Of a stretch of 64,000 nt of DNA, positions 33,190-42,700 are shown piece by piece. How positions within the stretch are numbered: position 1 is the stretch's first letter; every line of letters starts with the position of its first letter. The notes below the pieces were generated by a model. It was not told where the DNA came from, made no database searches, and saw only the letters and a list, made by a program, of their open reading frames with translations. Source of the stretch: Pseudomonas brassicacearum subsp. neoaurantiaca (GTDB lineage: Bacteria > Pseudomonadota > Gammaproteobacteria > Pseudomonadales > Pseudomonadaceae); NCBI RefSeq assembly GCF_013608025.1, contig NZ_VDLV01000063.1, forward strand, positions 26,176-90,175, in the 5' to 3' direction. A program made the position numbers and the translations under genes.

Positions 33190-34053
33190 TCAGCCCAGCG
33201 GATCCCAGCGCTGGGACCAATCGCTGCCGGTCTTGACGATCTCTCGCAACACCTCGAACGCCTGCTGCAATGCCGCCGAATCCCGGTCCCTGGAATACAC
33301 CAGGTAGGTCGGGTAATTGAATTCCGGTGCCTTGGGCACTCGCTCCAGAATGCCGCTGTCCAGGTAGCTCTGCACGACCCGGGTACGGAAATAGCCGCTG
33401 CCGCCGTTCTCCAGGATGTATTGCAGCGCCAGGGGCCCGAGGTTGAAGGTCACGGCAGCCTTGGCTTTGTCCGGCAATGCCGTGTCGTGCTGCCGCCGGA
33501 AGTCGGCGCTCCAGTCGATGTATACGTAGGGTTCGGGGCGAGCGGCCAGGCGCACCAGGATCAGTTTTTCCTCCAGCAACTGCTCGACTTGCAGCCTCGG
33601 CCAGTACTCGGGCTGATACACCACCGCAGCATCCAGCAACCCCAGTTCCAATTGCTGCAACAGTTTTTCACCGTCGCGGATGTCCATGCGCAAGGCGTGA
33701 CCGGGAATTCTCTGGCGCAGCTCACCAGCCCAGGCAAGCATCAACGGGTTGCACAAGCTGACCTCCCCGCCGAGATGCAAGACGTTGCGATAGCCCTCGG
33801 GCAACGGCAGGTCCCGGCGGGCGGCTTCCCAGGTCTGCACGAGCTGGTTGGCATAGACCACGAAGGCTTCGCCGTCGGCGGTCAATCGCGCGCCGGCCCG
33901 GTTGCGCACGAACAGCGCGCAGCCAAGCTGGCTTTCAAGCTTCTGCACCCGGGCGGTAATCGCGGTCTGGGTGACGTGCAGTTTTTCCGCCGCAGCGGCA
34001 AGGCTGCCGTGGCGAACGATTTCCAGGAAGGTGCGAGCGAGGTCGATGTCCAT
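33190..34053 (-). CDS. LysR-family transcriptional regulator
   Basis: A 287-residue regulator with the N-terminal helix-turn-helix (DIDLARTFLEIVRHGSLAAA, LHVTQTAITARVQKLESQLG) and a LysR substrate domain. No obvious target gene diverges from it: upstream on the same strand lies the SCP2 gene, separated by a terminator. It therefore probably controls a distant gene. A weak resemblance to regulators with an ENGGSGYFRTRVV loop in the effector domain does not help to name it. Confidence 0.9.
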   Translation of the reverse strand: MDIDLARTFLEIVRHGSLAAAAEKLHVTQTAITARVQKLESQLGCALFVRNRAGARLTADGEAFVVYANQLVQTWEAARRDLPLPEGYRNVLHLGGEVSLCNPLMLAWAGELRQRIPGHALRMDIRDGEKLLQQLELGLLDAAVVYQPEYWPRLQVEQLLEEKLILVRLAARPEPYVYIDWSADFRRQHDTALPDKAKAAVTFNLGPLALQYILENGGSGYFRTRVVQSYLDSGILERVPKAPEFNYPTYLVYSRDRDSAALQQAFEVLREIVKTGSDWSQRWDPLG

Positions 34054-34109
34054 GTTCAGGCCGTGGCGGGTGGTGCGGGCATTGTAAGAGTTTCAGGCGA
34101 GAAACAAAA

Positions 34110-34132
34110 AATCCCGCCACAAGGGCGGGATT
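34110..34132 (-). terminator. intrinsic terminator of the SCP2 gene
   Basis: Arms AATCCCGCC and GGCGGGATT with a 5-base loop. Read leftward it is followed by TTTTT-G-TTT, so it ends minus-strand transcription from the SCP2 gene before the LysR gene. Confidence 0.88.
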
Positions 34133-34158
34133 CGGCACAGCCAGGGCGCGACCCGATC

Positions 34159-34476
34159 TCAGGACGGGAACAGCTCGGCCAGTTTCATCGACAGCATCAT
34201 GTCGCCTTCCACACGCAGCTTGCCGCCCATGAACGCTTGCATGCCGTCGGTCTCGCCGCTGACGATGCCCTTGAGGGTTTCGCTGTCCAGGACCAGCGTG
34301 CAGTTGGCGTCAGCATGTTCGCCTTCCTGGATGTCGCAAGTGCCGTCCTTGACGACCAGGGCGTACTGCTTGTCTTCGTCGGTGATGTTGAAACCGAATA
34401 CCAGATCCAGGCCGCGAGCGGCTTCTGGGTTGAACTTGGCTTGCATGGCTTTTACGGCGTCGGCTACGGAGGTCAT
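34159..34476 (-). CDS. SCP2 sterol-binding-domain protein
   Basis: A 105-residue single-domain protein of the SCP-2 fold, which binds acyl chains or other lipids in a hydrophobic tunnel. Diagnostic parts are FGFNITDEDKQYALVVKDG, the strand CTLVLDSETLKGIVSGE and the ending GGKLRVEGDMMLSMKLAELF. No signal peptide, so it is cytoplasmic. It lies downstream of a histidine phosphatase gene on the same strand (52 bp gap) and ends in a clear terminator, so the two may form a short operon. The ligand is unknown. Confidence 0.93.
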   Translation of the reverse strand: MTSVADAVKAMQAKFNPEAARGLDLVFGFNITDEDKQYALVVKDGTCDIQEGEHADANCTLVLDSETLKGIVSGETDGMQAFMGGKLRVEGDMMLSMKLAELFPS

Positions 34477-34528
34477 GGTTTCGATCCTTATTCGGGGTAA
34501 TACAGCAAAGGTCTACAGCAAACCGGAC

Positions 34529-35239
34529 TCAGCGAAAAGTGATGAGGTCCGGGGTCTTCAGCAGTTGCAGGTGGGCATGACTGTTGAAGGAAGCCAGGGC
34601 CACCTCGCGGCCCCTGAATTTCAACTGGTTGAGCGAGGTGTTGACGATCTGCCAGTTCAGCTCGAAAGCCTGTTTGGCGGGCATCTGGGTAATCAGGTGG
34701 AGCAGGGCGGTGATGGTCCCGCCGGAGGTGAACACGGCGATCTTGTGAGTCTTGTCGGCCTTGTCGAGGATCCGGTGCAGGCCGGCCTGGACTCGTTCGA
34801 CGAAGCCCAGCCAGCTTTCCAGACCGGGCGGGTCATAGTGGCCGCTGAGCCAGCGCTCGACGATCAAGGCGAAGATGCGCTGGAATTCGGCGCGGTTCTG
34901 GGCGGCGTTACGGAGGATATGCAGCGCTTCGGGCTCTTGGGGGAGCATGTCTGGCAAAAGCGCGCGAATGACCGCGTCGGCATCGAACTCGTCGAACGCA
35001 GCGTCGATTTCCAATTCGGGAACCGGCAAGCCGGCGGTAGCCATCTGGCCCAGCGCGCCGATGGCGGTGTCCTGCTGGCGACGCAGCTCGCCCGAGAGGC
35101 AGCGATCGAACACGACACCCAGCTCCGCCAGGTGGCTGCCGAGCACTTGGGCCTGGCGTATGCCGTTGGGTGAAAGGACATCGTAGTCGTCCGCACCGAA
35201 GGAGGCTTGGCCATGTCGAATCAGATAAATGCTGCCCAC
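34529..35239 (-). CDS. histidine phosphatase family protein (phosphoglycerate mutase-like)
   Basis: A ~236-residue enzyme of branch 1 of the histidine phosphatase superfamily. The catalytic motif is YLIRHGQASFG at the N-terminus, with Arg in SGELRRQQDTA and the second His region in VFTSGGTITALLHL, where the usual histidine of the family (G-H-x-G) is replaced by GGT. I start at GTG 35239 (first residues GSIYLIRHGQ) because that is the family pattern; an ATG-like start 63 bp upstream (35302) is possible. The missing second histidine suggests altered or lost phosphatase activity. It is upstream of the SCP2 gene. Confidence 0.85.
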   Translation of the reverse strand: MGSIYLIRHGQASFGADDYDVLSPNGIRQAQVLGSHLAELGVVFDRCLSGELRRQQDTAIGALGQMATAGLPVPELEIDAAFDEFDADAVIRALLPDMLPQEPEALHILRNAAQNRAEFQRIFALIVERWLSGHYDPPGLESWLGFVERVQAGLHRILDKADKTHKIAVFTSGGTITALLHLITQMPAKQAFELNWQIVNTSLNQLKFRGREVALASFNSHAHLQLLKTPDLITFR

Positions 35240-35464
35240 GTCCGCGTCATCCCGGTACGTTGAAGGTTTGGCGAGGTTATGAGGATGGCGTTGGCCTGTC
35301 AATGAAAAAACATACGCTCGTTTGAAATGACCGTTACAGCCCGTCCTGTCTCAGCCACGTTACGGTTACGGCGGGTTTCATGGCTGGCAGCGGGGCAAAC
35401 GCATGGGTATGCTGGCAGCGTTACGCGCCTGCGTTCAGTGGCGCATTGCATTTAAGGAGTCGCT

Positions 35465-36496
35465 GTGGAGTTTTTTGTCGAGTACGCCGGTTTCCTGGCC
35501 AAGACGGTGACGCTGGTGATCGCCATCCTGGTAGTCATGGCCAGTTTTGCTGCGCTGCGCAGCAAGGGACGGCGCAAGTCGGCCGGGCAGTTGCAGGTCA
35601 GCAAGCTCAACGATTTCTATAAAGGGTTGCGCGAGCGCCTGGAGCAGACGCTGCTGGACAAGGACCAGCTCAAGGCCCTGCGCAAAAGCGAGGGCAAGGC
35701 TGAAAAAGCCGGGAAGAAACAGAAAGACAAGCCGGCGGCCAAGCCACGGGTGTTCGTGCTGGATTTCGACGGTGACATCAAGGCCTCCGCCACCGAGAGC
35801 CTGCGCCACGAAATCACCGCGCTGCTGACCTTGGCGACCCCGAAGGACGAAGTGGTCCTGCGTCTGGAAAGCGGTGGCGGCATGGTCCACAGTTACGGCC
35901 TGGCCTCGTCGCAACTGGCGCGGATCCGCCAGGCCGGCGTGCCGTTGACGGTGTGCATCGACAAGGTGGCGGCCAGCGGCGGCTACATGATGGCGTGCAT
36001 CGGCGAGAAGATCATCAGTGCTCCGTTCGCCGTCCTGGGTTCCATCGGCGTCGTGGCCCAGTTGCCCAACGTCAACCGCTTGCTGAAGAAGCACGACATC
36101 GATTTCGAAGTCCTGACTGCCGGTGAGTACAAGCGAACGCTGACAGTGTTTGGCGAGAACACCGAGAAGGGCCGGGAGAAGTTCCAGGAAGACCTGGACA
36201 TTACCCATGCGCTGTTCAAGAGCTTCGTGTCCAACTATCGCCCGCAACTGGCGATCGACGAAGTGGCCACTGGCGAAGTCTGGCTCGGTGTCGCCGCGCT
36301 GGAAAAACGCCTGGTGGACGAGCTCAAGACCAGCGATGAATACCTGGCCGAACGGGCCAAGGGTGCGGAGCTTTATCATCTGCACTACGCCGAGCGTAAA
36401 AGCCTGCAAGAGCGCATCGGCATGGCGGCCAGCGGTTCGGTGGATCGGGTGTTGCTCAGTTGGTGGAGTCGGTTGACCCAGCAGCGGTTTTGGTAA
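35465..36496 (+). CDS. sohB: inner-membrane serine protease SohB
   Basis: A 343-residue member of peptidase family S49. One N-terminal membrane segment (residues ~6-30) is followed by a charged Lys/Glu-rich stretch (KSEGKAEKAGKKQKDKPAAK) and the protease domain. The catalytic serine is S171 in KVAASGGYMMA and the candidate general-base lysine is in GEYKRTLTVFG. It starts with GTG at 35465 after TTTAAGGAGTC. It belongs to the signal-peptide-peptidase-like group that clears membrane peptides. It is alone between the divergent phosphatase gene and a REPIN plus terminator. Confidence 0.94.
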   Translation: MEFFVEYAGFLAKTVTLVIAILVVMASFAALRSKGRRKSAGQLQVSKLNDFYKGLRERLEQTLLDKDQLKALRKSEGKAEKAGKKQKDKPAAKPRVFVLDFDGDIKASATESLRHEITALLTLATPKDEVVLRLESGGGMVHSYGLASSQLARIRQAGVPLTVCIDKVAASGGYMMACIGEKIISAPFAVLGSIGVVAQLPNVNRLLKKHDIDFEVLTAGEYKRTLTVFGENTEKGREKFQEDLDITHALFKSFVSNYRPQLAIDEVATGEVWLGVAALEKRLVDELKTSDEYLAERAKGAELYHLHYAERKSLQERIGMAASGSVDRVLLSWWSRLTQQRFW

Positions 36497-36524
36497 TTCG
36501 AGGCGGGTGGCCACCACTAAACCC

Positions 36525-36613
36525 TGTGGGAGCGAGCTTGCTCGCGATGGCGTCGGTACATTCAACATCACCTGCCCAGGCAAACCGCTATCGCGAGCAA
36601 GCTCGCTCCCACA
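36525..36613. repeat. REPIN, GTGGGAGCGAGCTTGCTCGC family
   Basis: TGTGGGAGCGAGCTTGCTCGC at 36525 and its complement ending at 36613, in the gap between sohB and the convergent DUF934 gene. Confidence 0.88.
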
Positions 36614-36663
36614 TCGGGCCAAGGCGGGCTGAAGATTAGGCTCTGCTGCCAATATCCATCAAC

Positions 36664-36702
36664 AAAAAAGCCCTGAACCGGTCACCCGGTCCAGGGCTTT
36701 TT
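36664..36702. terminator. intrinsic terminator after the cysI-DUF934 operon
   Basis: AAAAAGCCCTG and its complement CAGGGCTTTTT flank an inner ACCGG/CCGGT pair; A- and T-tracts on both sides make it usable for sohB and for the DUF934 gene, whose stop is 14 bp away. Confidence 0.92.
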
Positions 36703-36715
36703 CATGTATCAGGTT

Positions 36716-37210
36716 TCAGCGGCGACGAAACAGCGGCAGTGGCTCGTCAGTGGCGGCCTGATAGGTCACCGAGAAATCCTTGAGGCTTTCAAGGGCTTCA
36801 TACGGGTCTTTGTCGGCACGCAACGCAAAGGCGTCGAAGCCGCAACGGCGCATATAGAACAACTGGTCGCGCAGCACGTCGCCAATGGCGCGCAGTTCAC
36901 CCTTGAAGCCATAGCGTTCACGCAACAGACGGGCGTTGGAATAGCTGCGTCCGTCGGTGAAGGCCGGGAAGTTCAGGGCGATGACCTGCAGCTGGTTGGC
37001 GTCGTCACCGATTTCTTCCGCTTCCTCGTCAGCGTCCAGCCACACACCCAGGCCGCCATCGCGGGCTTTCAGAGCGTGTGCATGATCGCGCCACAAGGCC
37101 AAGGGCACGATCAAGTCGTCGCAGTTGGAAATGCCATCGAGCGTCGCGTCCTTGGGCAACAGGTGCCAGGTTTCGTCGATGACTTCGTTGTTCTTAATGA
37201 TTCGCTGCAT
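36716..37210 (-). CDS. DUF934 protein, partner of sulfite reductase
   Basis: A 164-residue soluble protein of the DUF934 (oxidoreductase-associated) family. Typical parts are IVPLALWRDHAHALKARDGG, the acidic GVWLDADEEAEEIGDD and the ending FPAFTDGRSYSNARLLRERYG with GELRAIGDVLRDQLFYMRRCGFDAF. It has no membrane segment. Its start lies inside the 3' end of cysI (17-bp overlap), so the two are translated together. The family is nearly always found beside this kind of sulfite reductase; it may help in assembly or electron delivery, but its activity is not established. Confidence 0.9.
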   Translation of the reverse strand: MQRIIKNNEVIDETWHLLPKDATLDGISNCDDLIVPLALWRDHAHALKARDGGLGVWLDADEEAEEIGDDANQLQVIALNFPAFTDGRSYSNARLLRERYGFKGELRAIGDVLRDQLFYMRRCGFDAFALRADKDPYEALESLKDFSVTYQAATDEPLPLFRRR

Positions 37211-38852
37211 AGACGCGTTCCTTGAAGAGGTCGATGCCGATACGTTGATAAGTGTCGATGAAACGCTCGTCTTCGGTGCGTTGTTCGATGTACACGTCGA
37301 TCAGCTTCTCGATCACGTCCGGCATGTCATCCTGGGCAAACGACGGGCCGAGGATCTTGCCCAGGCTGGCGTCGCGGCTGCCGCTACCACCGAGGGAAAC
37401 CTGGTAGAACTCTTCGCCTTTCTTGTCCACGCCGAGGATGCCGATGTGGCCGACGTGGTGGTGACCACAGGCGTTCATGCAGCCGGAGATGTTCAGGTCC
37501 AGCTCGCCGATGTCGAACAGGTAGTCCAGGTCGTCGAAGCGGCGCTGGATCGATTCGGCGATCGGGATCGACTTGGCGTTCGCCAGGGAGCAGAAATCAC
37601 CGCCTGGGCAGCAGATGATGTCGGTCAACAGGCCGATGTTCGGGGTGGCGAAACCTTGCTCGCGCAACTCGCCCCACAGGGTGAACAACTGGCTCTGCTC
37701 AACGTCCGCCAGGATGATGTTCTGTTCGTGGGACGTGCGCAGTTGGCCGAAGCTGTAGCGCTCGGCCAGGTCGGCGACCGCGTCCAGTTGCTTGTCGGTG
37801 ATGTCGCCGGGCGCAACGCCGGTCGGTTTCAGCGACAGGGTCACGGCAACGTAGCCAGGCTTCTTGTGGGCCAGGGTGTTGCGGGTGCGCCAGCGGGCGA
37901 AACCCGGGTGTTCCTTGTCGAGGGCGGCCAGTTCGGCGTCCTGGTTGTCCAGGGCCTTGTAGGCCGGGTCGACGAAGTGCTTGGCGACGCGATGCACTTC
38001 GGCTTCGGTCAGGGTGGTCTGGCCGCCGCGCAGGTGGACCATTTCGGCCTCGACCTTCTCGGCGAACACTTCAGGCGTGAGCGCCTTGACCAGGATCTTG
38101 ATCCGCGCCTTGTACTTGTTGTCGCGACGGCCATAGCGGTTGTACACCCGCAGGATGGCGTCGAGGTAGCTCAGCAGGTCCTGCCACGGCAAGAACTCGT
38201 TGATGAACGCACCGACTACCGGGGTACGTCCCAGGCCGCCGCCCACCAGCACACGGAAGCCCAGCTCGCCGGCGGCGTTGTAGACCGCTTCGAGGCCGAT
38301 GTCATGGACTTCGATGGCCGCGCGGTCCGAGCTCGAGCCGTTGATGGCGATCTTGAACTTGCGTGGCAGGTAGGCGAATTCCGGGTGGAACGTGGTCCAC
38401 TGGCGAACGATTTCGCACCATGGACGTGGGTCGATCAATTCATCGGCCGCGACGCCGGCGAACTGGTCGGTGGTGACGTTGCGCAGGCAGTTGCCGCTGG
38501 TCTGGATCGCGTGCATCTGCACGGTGGCCAGTTCGGCCAGGATCTCAGGCACATCTTCCAGGGCCGGCCAGTTGTACTGGACGTTCTGCCGGGTACTGAT
38601 GTGGGCGTAGCCCTTGTCATAGTCGCGGGCAATCTGGGCCAGCTTGCGCACCTGGCGCGAGGTCAGCTGGCCATAGGGCACCGCCACGCGCAGCATCGGC
38701 GCGAAGCGTTGGATATACAGGCCATTCTGCAAGCGCAGAGGGCGGAATTCTTCTTCGCTCAGCTCGCCTGCCAGATAGCGTCGGGTCTGATCACGGAACT
38801 GCTTGACGCGGTCCTCGATGATCCGCTGATCGTACTCGTCATATACGTACAT
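37194..38852 (-). CDS. cysI: assimilatory sulfite reductase, ferredoxin-type hemoprotein
   Basis: Reduces sulfite to sulfide for cysteine synthesis. The 552-residue protein has the duplicated NIR/SIR fold. The siroheme/[4Fe-4S] cysteines are in IICCPGGDFCSLANA and ISGCMNACGHHHVGHIG. Near the N-terminus GLYIQRFAPMLRVAVPYGQL matches the ferredoxin half-domain. No cysJ flavoprotein gene is near, so electrons probably come from a ferredoxin or from an unidentified reductase. I start at ATG 38852 (MYVYDEYDQ), preceded by GAGAC; the longer frame is not supported. A nitrite reductase is less likely given the DUF934 partner and the lack of nirD or nas genes. Confidence 0.93.
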   Translation of the reverse strand: MYVYDEYDQRIIEDRVKQFRDQTRRYLAGELSEEEFRPLRLQNGLYIQRFAPMLRVAVPYGQLTSRQVRKLAQIARDYDKGYAHISTRQNVQYNWPALEDVPEILAELATVQMHAIQTSGNCLRNVTTDQFAGVAADELIDPRPWCEIVRQWTTFHPEFAYLPRKFKIAINGSSSDRAAIEVHDIGLEAVYNAAGELGFRVLVGGGLGRTPVVGAFINEFLPWQDLLSYLDAILRVYNRYGRRDNKYKARIKILVKALTPEVFAEKVEAEMVHLRGGQTTLTEAEVHRVAKHFVDPAYKALDNQDAELAALDKEHPGFARWRTRNTLAHKKPGYVAVTLSLKPTGVAPGDITDKQLDAVADLAERYSFGQLRTSHEQNIILADVEQSQLFTLWGELREQGFATPNIGLLTDIICCPGGDFCSLANAKSIPIAESIQRRFDDLDYLFDIGELDLNISGCMNACGHHHVGHIGILGVDKKGEEFYQVSLGGSGSRDASLGKILGPSFAQDDMPDVIEKLIDVYIEQRTEDERFIDTYQRIGIDLFKERVYAANH

Positions 38853-39143
38853 ATAAGTCTCGTTCTCAGGCTTGGGCCGATCAGAAACAGCTGCAGGTTG
38901 GCTCGCTGAAATCGGGTTCTGCCTCGGCAATTCTGCGCGCACGGCCGCGCACTCCTACAGGAGCCGGTGCAAGATACCTGTTTTGAGTTATGCGCAAAAG
39001 TGATGTTTGAGTATATGTAAAGAACCAAATCGACTAATGAGATTGATTATTGCCTAACCCACATTTGTCGTGCGGGCAATCATCGTCTTAACTGTGGTCG
39101 AGTCCCTATGCAATCACCTACAAAACCGACAAGAGGCGATGCA

Positions 39144-39257
39144 ATGAGCAATCCGACCAAAGCAAGGAAAAGCGACAGTACCGTTGATGCCTGGGCCATT
39201 TTGTTCCTGATTATCCTGGTGGTGGGCACGGCGGTGTTCTGGGTCAGTCATCAATAA
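39144..39257 (+). CDS. 37-residue single-span membrane protein
   Basis: A short gene, ATG 39144 to TAA 39257, with GAGG 8 bp before the start. The product begins MSNPTKARKSDSTVD, has one hydrophobic segment (AWAILFLIILVVGTAVFWVS) and ends HQ. The positive N-terminus suggests it stays inside. It lies alone, 291 bp from the divergent cysI start and followed by a REPIN. Small membrane proteins like this often modulate a transporter or oxidase; I do not recognise the family. Confidence 0.68.
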   Translation: MSNPTKARKSDSTVDAWAILFLIILVVGTAVFWVSHQ

Positions 39258-39279
39258 TTTCAATTCAACACATAACCAA

Positions 39280-39368
39280 TGTGGGAGCGAGCCTGCTCGC
39301 GAAAGCGATGTGTCAGTCAATATATAGTCGACTGCACCACCGCTTTCGCGAGCAGGCTCGCTCCCACA
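39280..39368. repeat. REPIN, GTGGGAGCGAGCCTGCTCGC family
   Basis: TGTGGGAGCGAGCCTGCTCGCG-type arm at 39280 and its complement ending at 39368, between the 37-residue gene and the DUF2970 gene. Confidence 0.88.
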
Positions 39369-39393
39369 AGGTCATGTGTTGTTTTGAAGAGCG

Positions 39394-39612
39394 TTACAAC
39401 CCCGCCAGATGCACCACCAGCTTGACGATGCCAAACAGCGTCAAGGCGAAGATCACCGTGAACACGATGCCCAGGACCACGAAGTGACTCGGCTTGCCGT
39501 GGGTGAAGTCCCGGGCGCGGTTCTTGCCGCTCTGCACACCGAAAGCGGCGGCTAGCACGCTGTGCATCATCTGCAATAGCGTTGGCGGTTTGTTGTCGAC
39601 TGGATCGTCCAT
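39394..39612 (-). CDS. DUF2970 membrane protein
   Basis: A 72-residue protein with one clear C-terminal membrane segment (FVVLGIVFTVIFALTLFGIV) preceded by the family pattern LLQMMHSVLAAAFGVQSGKN. I start at ATG 39612 because GAGGGA precedes it; the frame continues upstream through a repeat that is not coding. DUF2970 is a small, uncharacterised inner-membrane family found widely in Pseudomonas. It lies downstream of metH on the same strand, but the long inverted repeat between them makes co-transcription doubtful. Confidence 0.82.
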   Translation of the reverse strand: MDDPVDNKPPTLLQMMHSVLAAAFGVQSGKNRARDFTHGKPSHFVVLGIVFTVIFALTLFGIVKLVVHLAGL

Positions 39613-39661
39613 AAATCCCTCGTCTGCCATGGGTTTTGGACAAGCATAGACAACCCATGAA

Positions 39662-39737
39662 AAAAGATCGCAGGCTTCGCCAGCGCCTACAGGGTTTTGT
39701 AGATTCCCGTAGGCGCTGGCGAAGCCTGCGATCTTTT
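39662..39737. repeat. REP-type inverted repeat with 29-bp perfect arms
   Basis: AAAAGATCGCAGGCTTCGCC and nine more bases (39662-39690) are matched perfectly by 39709-39737, with an 18-base loop. It belongs to the family seen at 5678 and 59701. It lies 15 bp beyond the metH stop; the stem with flanking A/T runs could terminate transcription in both directions. Confidence 0.88.
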
Positions 39738-39752
39738 CGAAGCGAAGCGCCT

Positions 39753-42700
39753 TTAGTTGTCGTAACCCAGGTTCGGCGCCAACCAACGCTCCGTCACACT
39801 CAGATCCTGGCCCTTGCGCGCCGTATAGCTCTGCACCTGATCCTTGTCGATCTTGCCCACGGCAAAGTACTGCGCCTGCGGATGGGCGAAGTACCAGCCG
39901 CTGACCGCTGCCGCCGGGAACATGGCGTAGTGTTCGGTGAGGAACACGCCGCTGCGCCCGGCTTTCATTTCACTGGCCTCGGGGTCGAGCAGGCGGAACA
40001 GCGTGGCTTTCTCGGTGTGATCCGGGCAGGCCGGGTAGCCAGGGGCAGGGCGGATACCGGTGTATTGCTCCTTGATCAGTGCCTCGTTGTCCAGGCGCTC
40101 GTCCTTGGCGTAGCCCCAATGTTCCTTGCGCACCTGCTGGTGCAGCCATTCGGCGCAGGCTTCGGCCAGGCGGTCGGCCAGGGCCTTGACCATGATCGAG
40201 TTGTAGTCGTCGCCAGCGTCTTGATAAGCCTTGGCGACTTCTTCAGCGCCGATACCGGCGGTGGTGATGAAGCCGCCGACGTAGTCGGTCACGCCGCTGT
40301 CCTTCGGCGCGACGAAGTCGGCCAGGGAGAAGTTCGGCTTGCCGTCGGTCTTGATGATCTGTTGGCGCAGGTGATGCAGGCGTGCCAGTGGCTTGCCGTC
40401 GTCGCCGTAGACTTCCAGGTCATCGTCATGCACCTGGTTGGCCGGCCAGAAGCCGAACACGGCGCGGGCGCGAATGAGTTTTTCGTCGATCAGCTTGCGC
40501 AACATCGCCCGGGCATCGGCGTACAGCGCGGTGGCCGCTTCGCCGACCACTTCATCAGTCAGGATGCGCGGATATTTGCCGGCCAGGTCCCAGGAAATGA
40601 AGAACGGCGTCCAGTCGATGTATTCGGCCAGGACGTTCAGGTCGATGTCGTCCAGTACCCGTGCGCCGGTGAAGGTCGGCTTGACCGGCTGGTAGCTGCT
40701 CCAGTCGAACTGCGGCTTCTTCGCCACGGCCGCCGGGTAGCTCAGGCGTTCGGTGCGGGCGCTGCGGTTGGAGGTGCGCTCGCGCACCTCGATGTAGTCC
40801 TGGCGGGTTTTCTCGACGAACGCCGGCTTCAGCTCCTTGGACAGCAACTGGGTCGCCACGCCCACGGCGCGGGAGGCGTCGGTGACGTAGATCACCGCGT
40901 CGTTGCTGTACTTGGGTTCGATCTTCACCGCCGTGTGGGCCTTGGAAGTCGTGGCGCCGCCAATCATCAACGGCAGATGGAAATCCTGACGCTGCATCTC
41001 ACGGGCCACGTGCACCATTTCGTCCAGGGACGGGGTGATCAGGCCGGATAAGCCAATGATGTCGCACTTTTCTTCCTTGGCCACCTGGAGGATTTTCTCC
41101 GCCGGCACCATCACGCCTAAGTCGACGATGTCATAGCCGTTGCACCCGAGCACGACACCGACGATGTTCTTGCCGATGTCATGCACGTCGCCCTTGACCG
41201 TGGCCATGAGGATCTTGCCCTTGGCTTCCGGCTTGTCGCCTTTTTCCGCCTCGATGAACGGGATCAGGTGCGCCACGGCTTGCTTCATCACTCGGGCGGA
41301 CTTGACCACTTGCGGCAGGAACATCTTGCCGGCGCCAAACAGGTCGCCAACGATGTTCATGCCGGCCATCAGCGGGCCTTCGATGACCTCGATCGGCCGG
41401 GCGAATGACAGCCTCGATTCCTCGGTGTCTTCAACGATATGGGTGGTGATGCCCTTGACCAGCGCATGTTCCAGGCGCTTGTTGACGTCCCAGCCGCGCC
41501 ATTCCTCGGTTTCCGCTTCCTTGACGCTGCCGTCGCCCTTGTACTTGTCGGCGATGGCGAGCAGGGCATCGGTGCCTTCGGGGGTGCGGTTGAGGATCAC
41601 GTCTTCCACGGCGTCGCGCAGTTCCACCGGGATCTGGTCGTAGATCTCCAGTTGGCCGGCGTTGACGATGCCCATGGTCAGGCCCGCGCGGATCGCGTAC
41701 AGCAGGAACACCGAGTGGATCGCCTCGCGCACCGGGTTGTTGCCACGGAACGAGAAGGACACGTTGGACACGCCGCCGGAGGTCAGCGCGTAAGGCAGTT
41801 CGTCGCGGATGTAGGCGCAGGCGTTGATGAAGTCCACGGCATAGTTGTTGTGTTCTTCAATGCCGGTGGCGACGGCGAAGATGTTCGGGTCGAAGATGAT
41901 GTCTTCCGGCGGGAATCCGACTTCGTTGACCAGGATGTCGTAGGAGCGCTTGCAGATTTCCTTCTTGCGCGCCTCGGTGTCGGCCTGGCCGGCTTCGTCG
42001 AAGGCCATCACCACCACGGCGGCGCCGTAGCGCTTGCACAGCTTGGCGTGGTGGATGAACTGCTCGACACCTTCCTTCATGCTGATGGAGTTGACGATGC
42101 CCTTGCCCTGGATGCACTTGAGGCCCGCTTCGATCACTTCCCACTTGGAGGAGTCGATCATGATCGGCACGCGGGAAATGTCCGGCTCGCCGGCAATCAG
42201 ATTGAGGAAGGTCACCATGGCCTTCTTCGAATCGAGCATGCCCTCGTCCATGTTGATGTCGATCACCTGGGCGCCAGCCTCGACCTGTTGCAGGGCCACT
42301 TCCAGCGCTTCGGTGTAGTTGTCCTCGCGGATCAGCCGGGCGAACTTGGCGGAACCGGTGATGTTGGTTCGCTCACCGACGTTGACGAACAGCGAGCTGC
42401 GGTCGATGGTGAACGGTTCCAGGCCCGACAGGCGGCACGCCCGCGGAATCTCCGGAATCTGCCGCGGCGCATAGCCGGCCACGGCCTTGGCGATGGCTTC
42501 GATGTGCGCCGGGGTGGTGCCGCAGCAGCCGCCGACGATGTTCAGGAAGCCGCTCTGGGCGAACTCCTCGATGACCTTGGCGGTGTCCACCGGCAGTTCG
42601 TCGTATTCGCCGAATTCATTGGGCAGGCCGGCGTTCGGGTGGGCCGATACGTGGGTGCTGGCCTTGTTCGACAGCTCTTCCAGGTACGGACGCAGTTCGC

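Noticed and set aside
37194..38852. Assimilatory nitrite reductase
   Set aside because: The fold is shared, but the DUF934 partner and the absence of nirD, nasA or nitrate-transport genes favour sulfite reductase.
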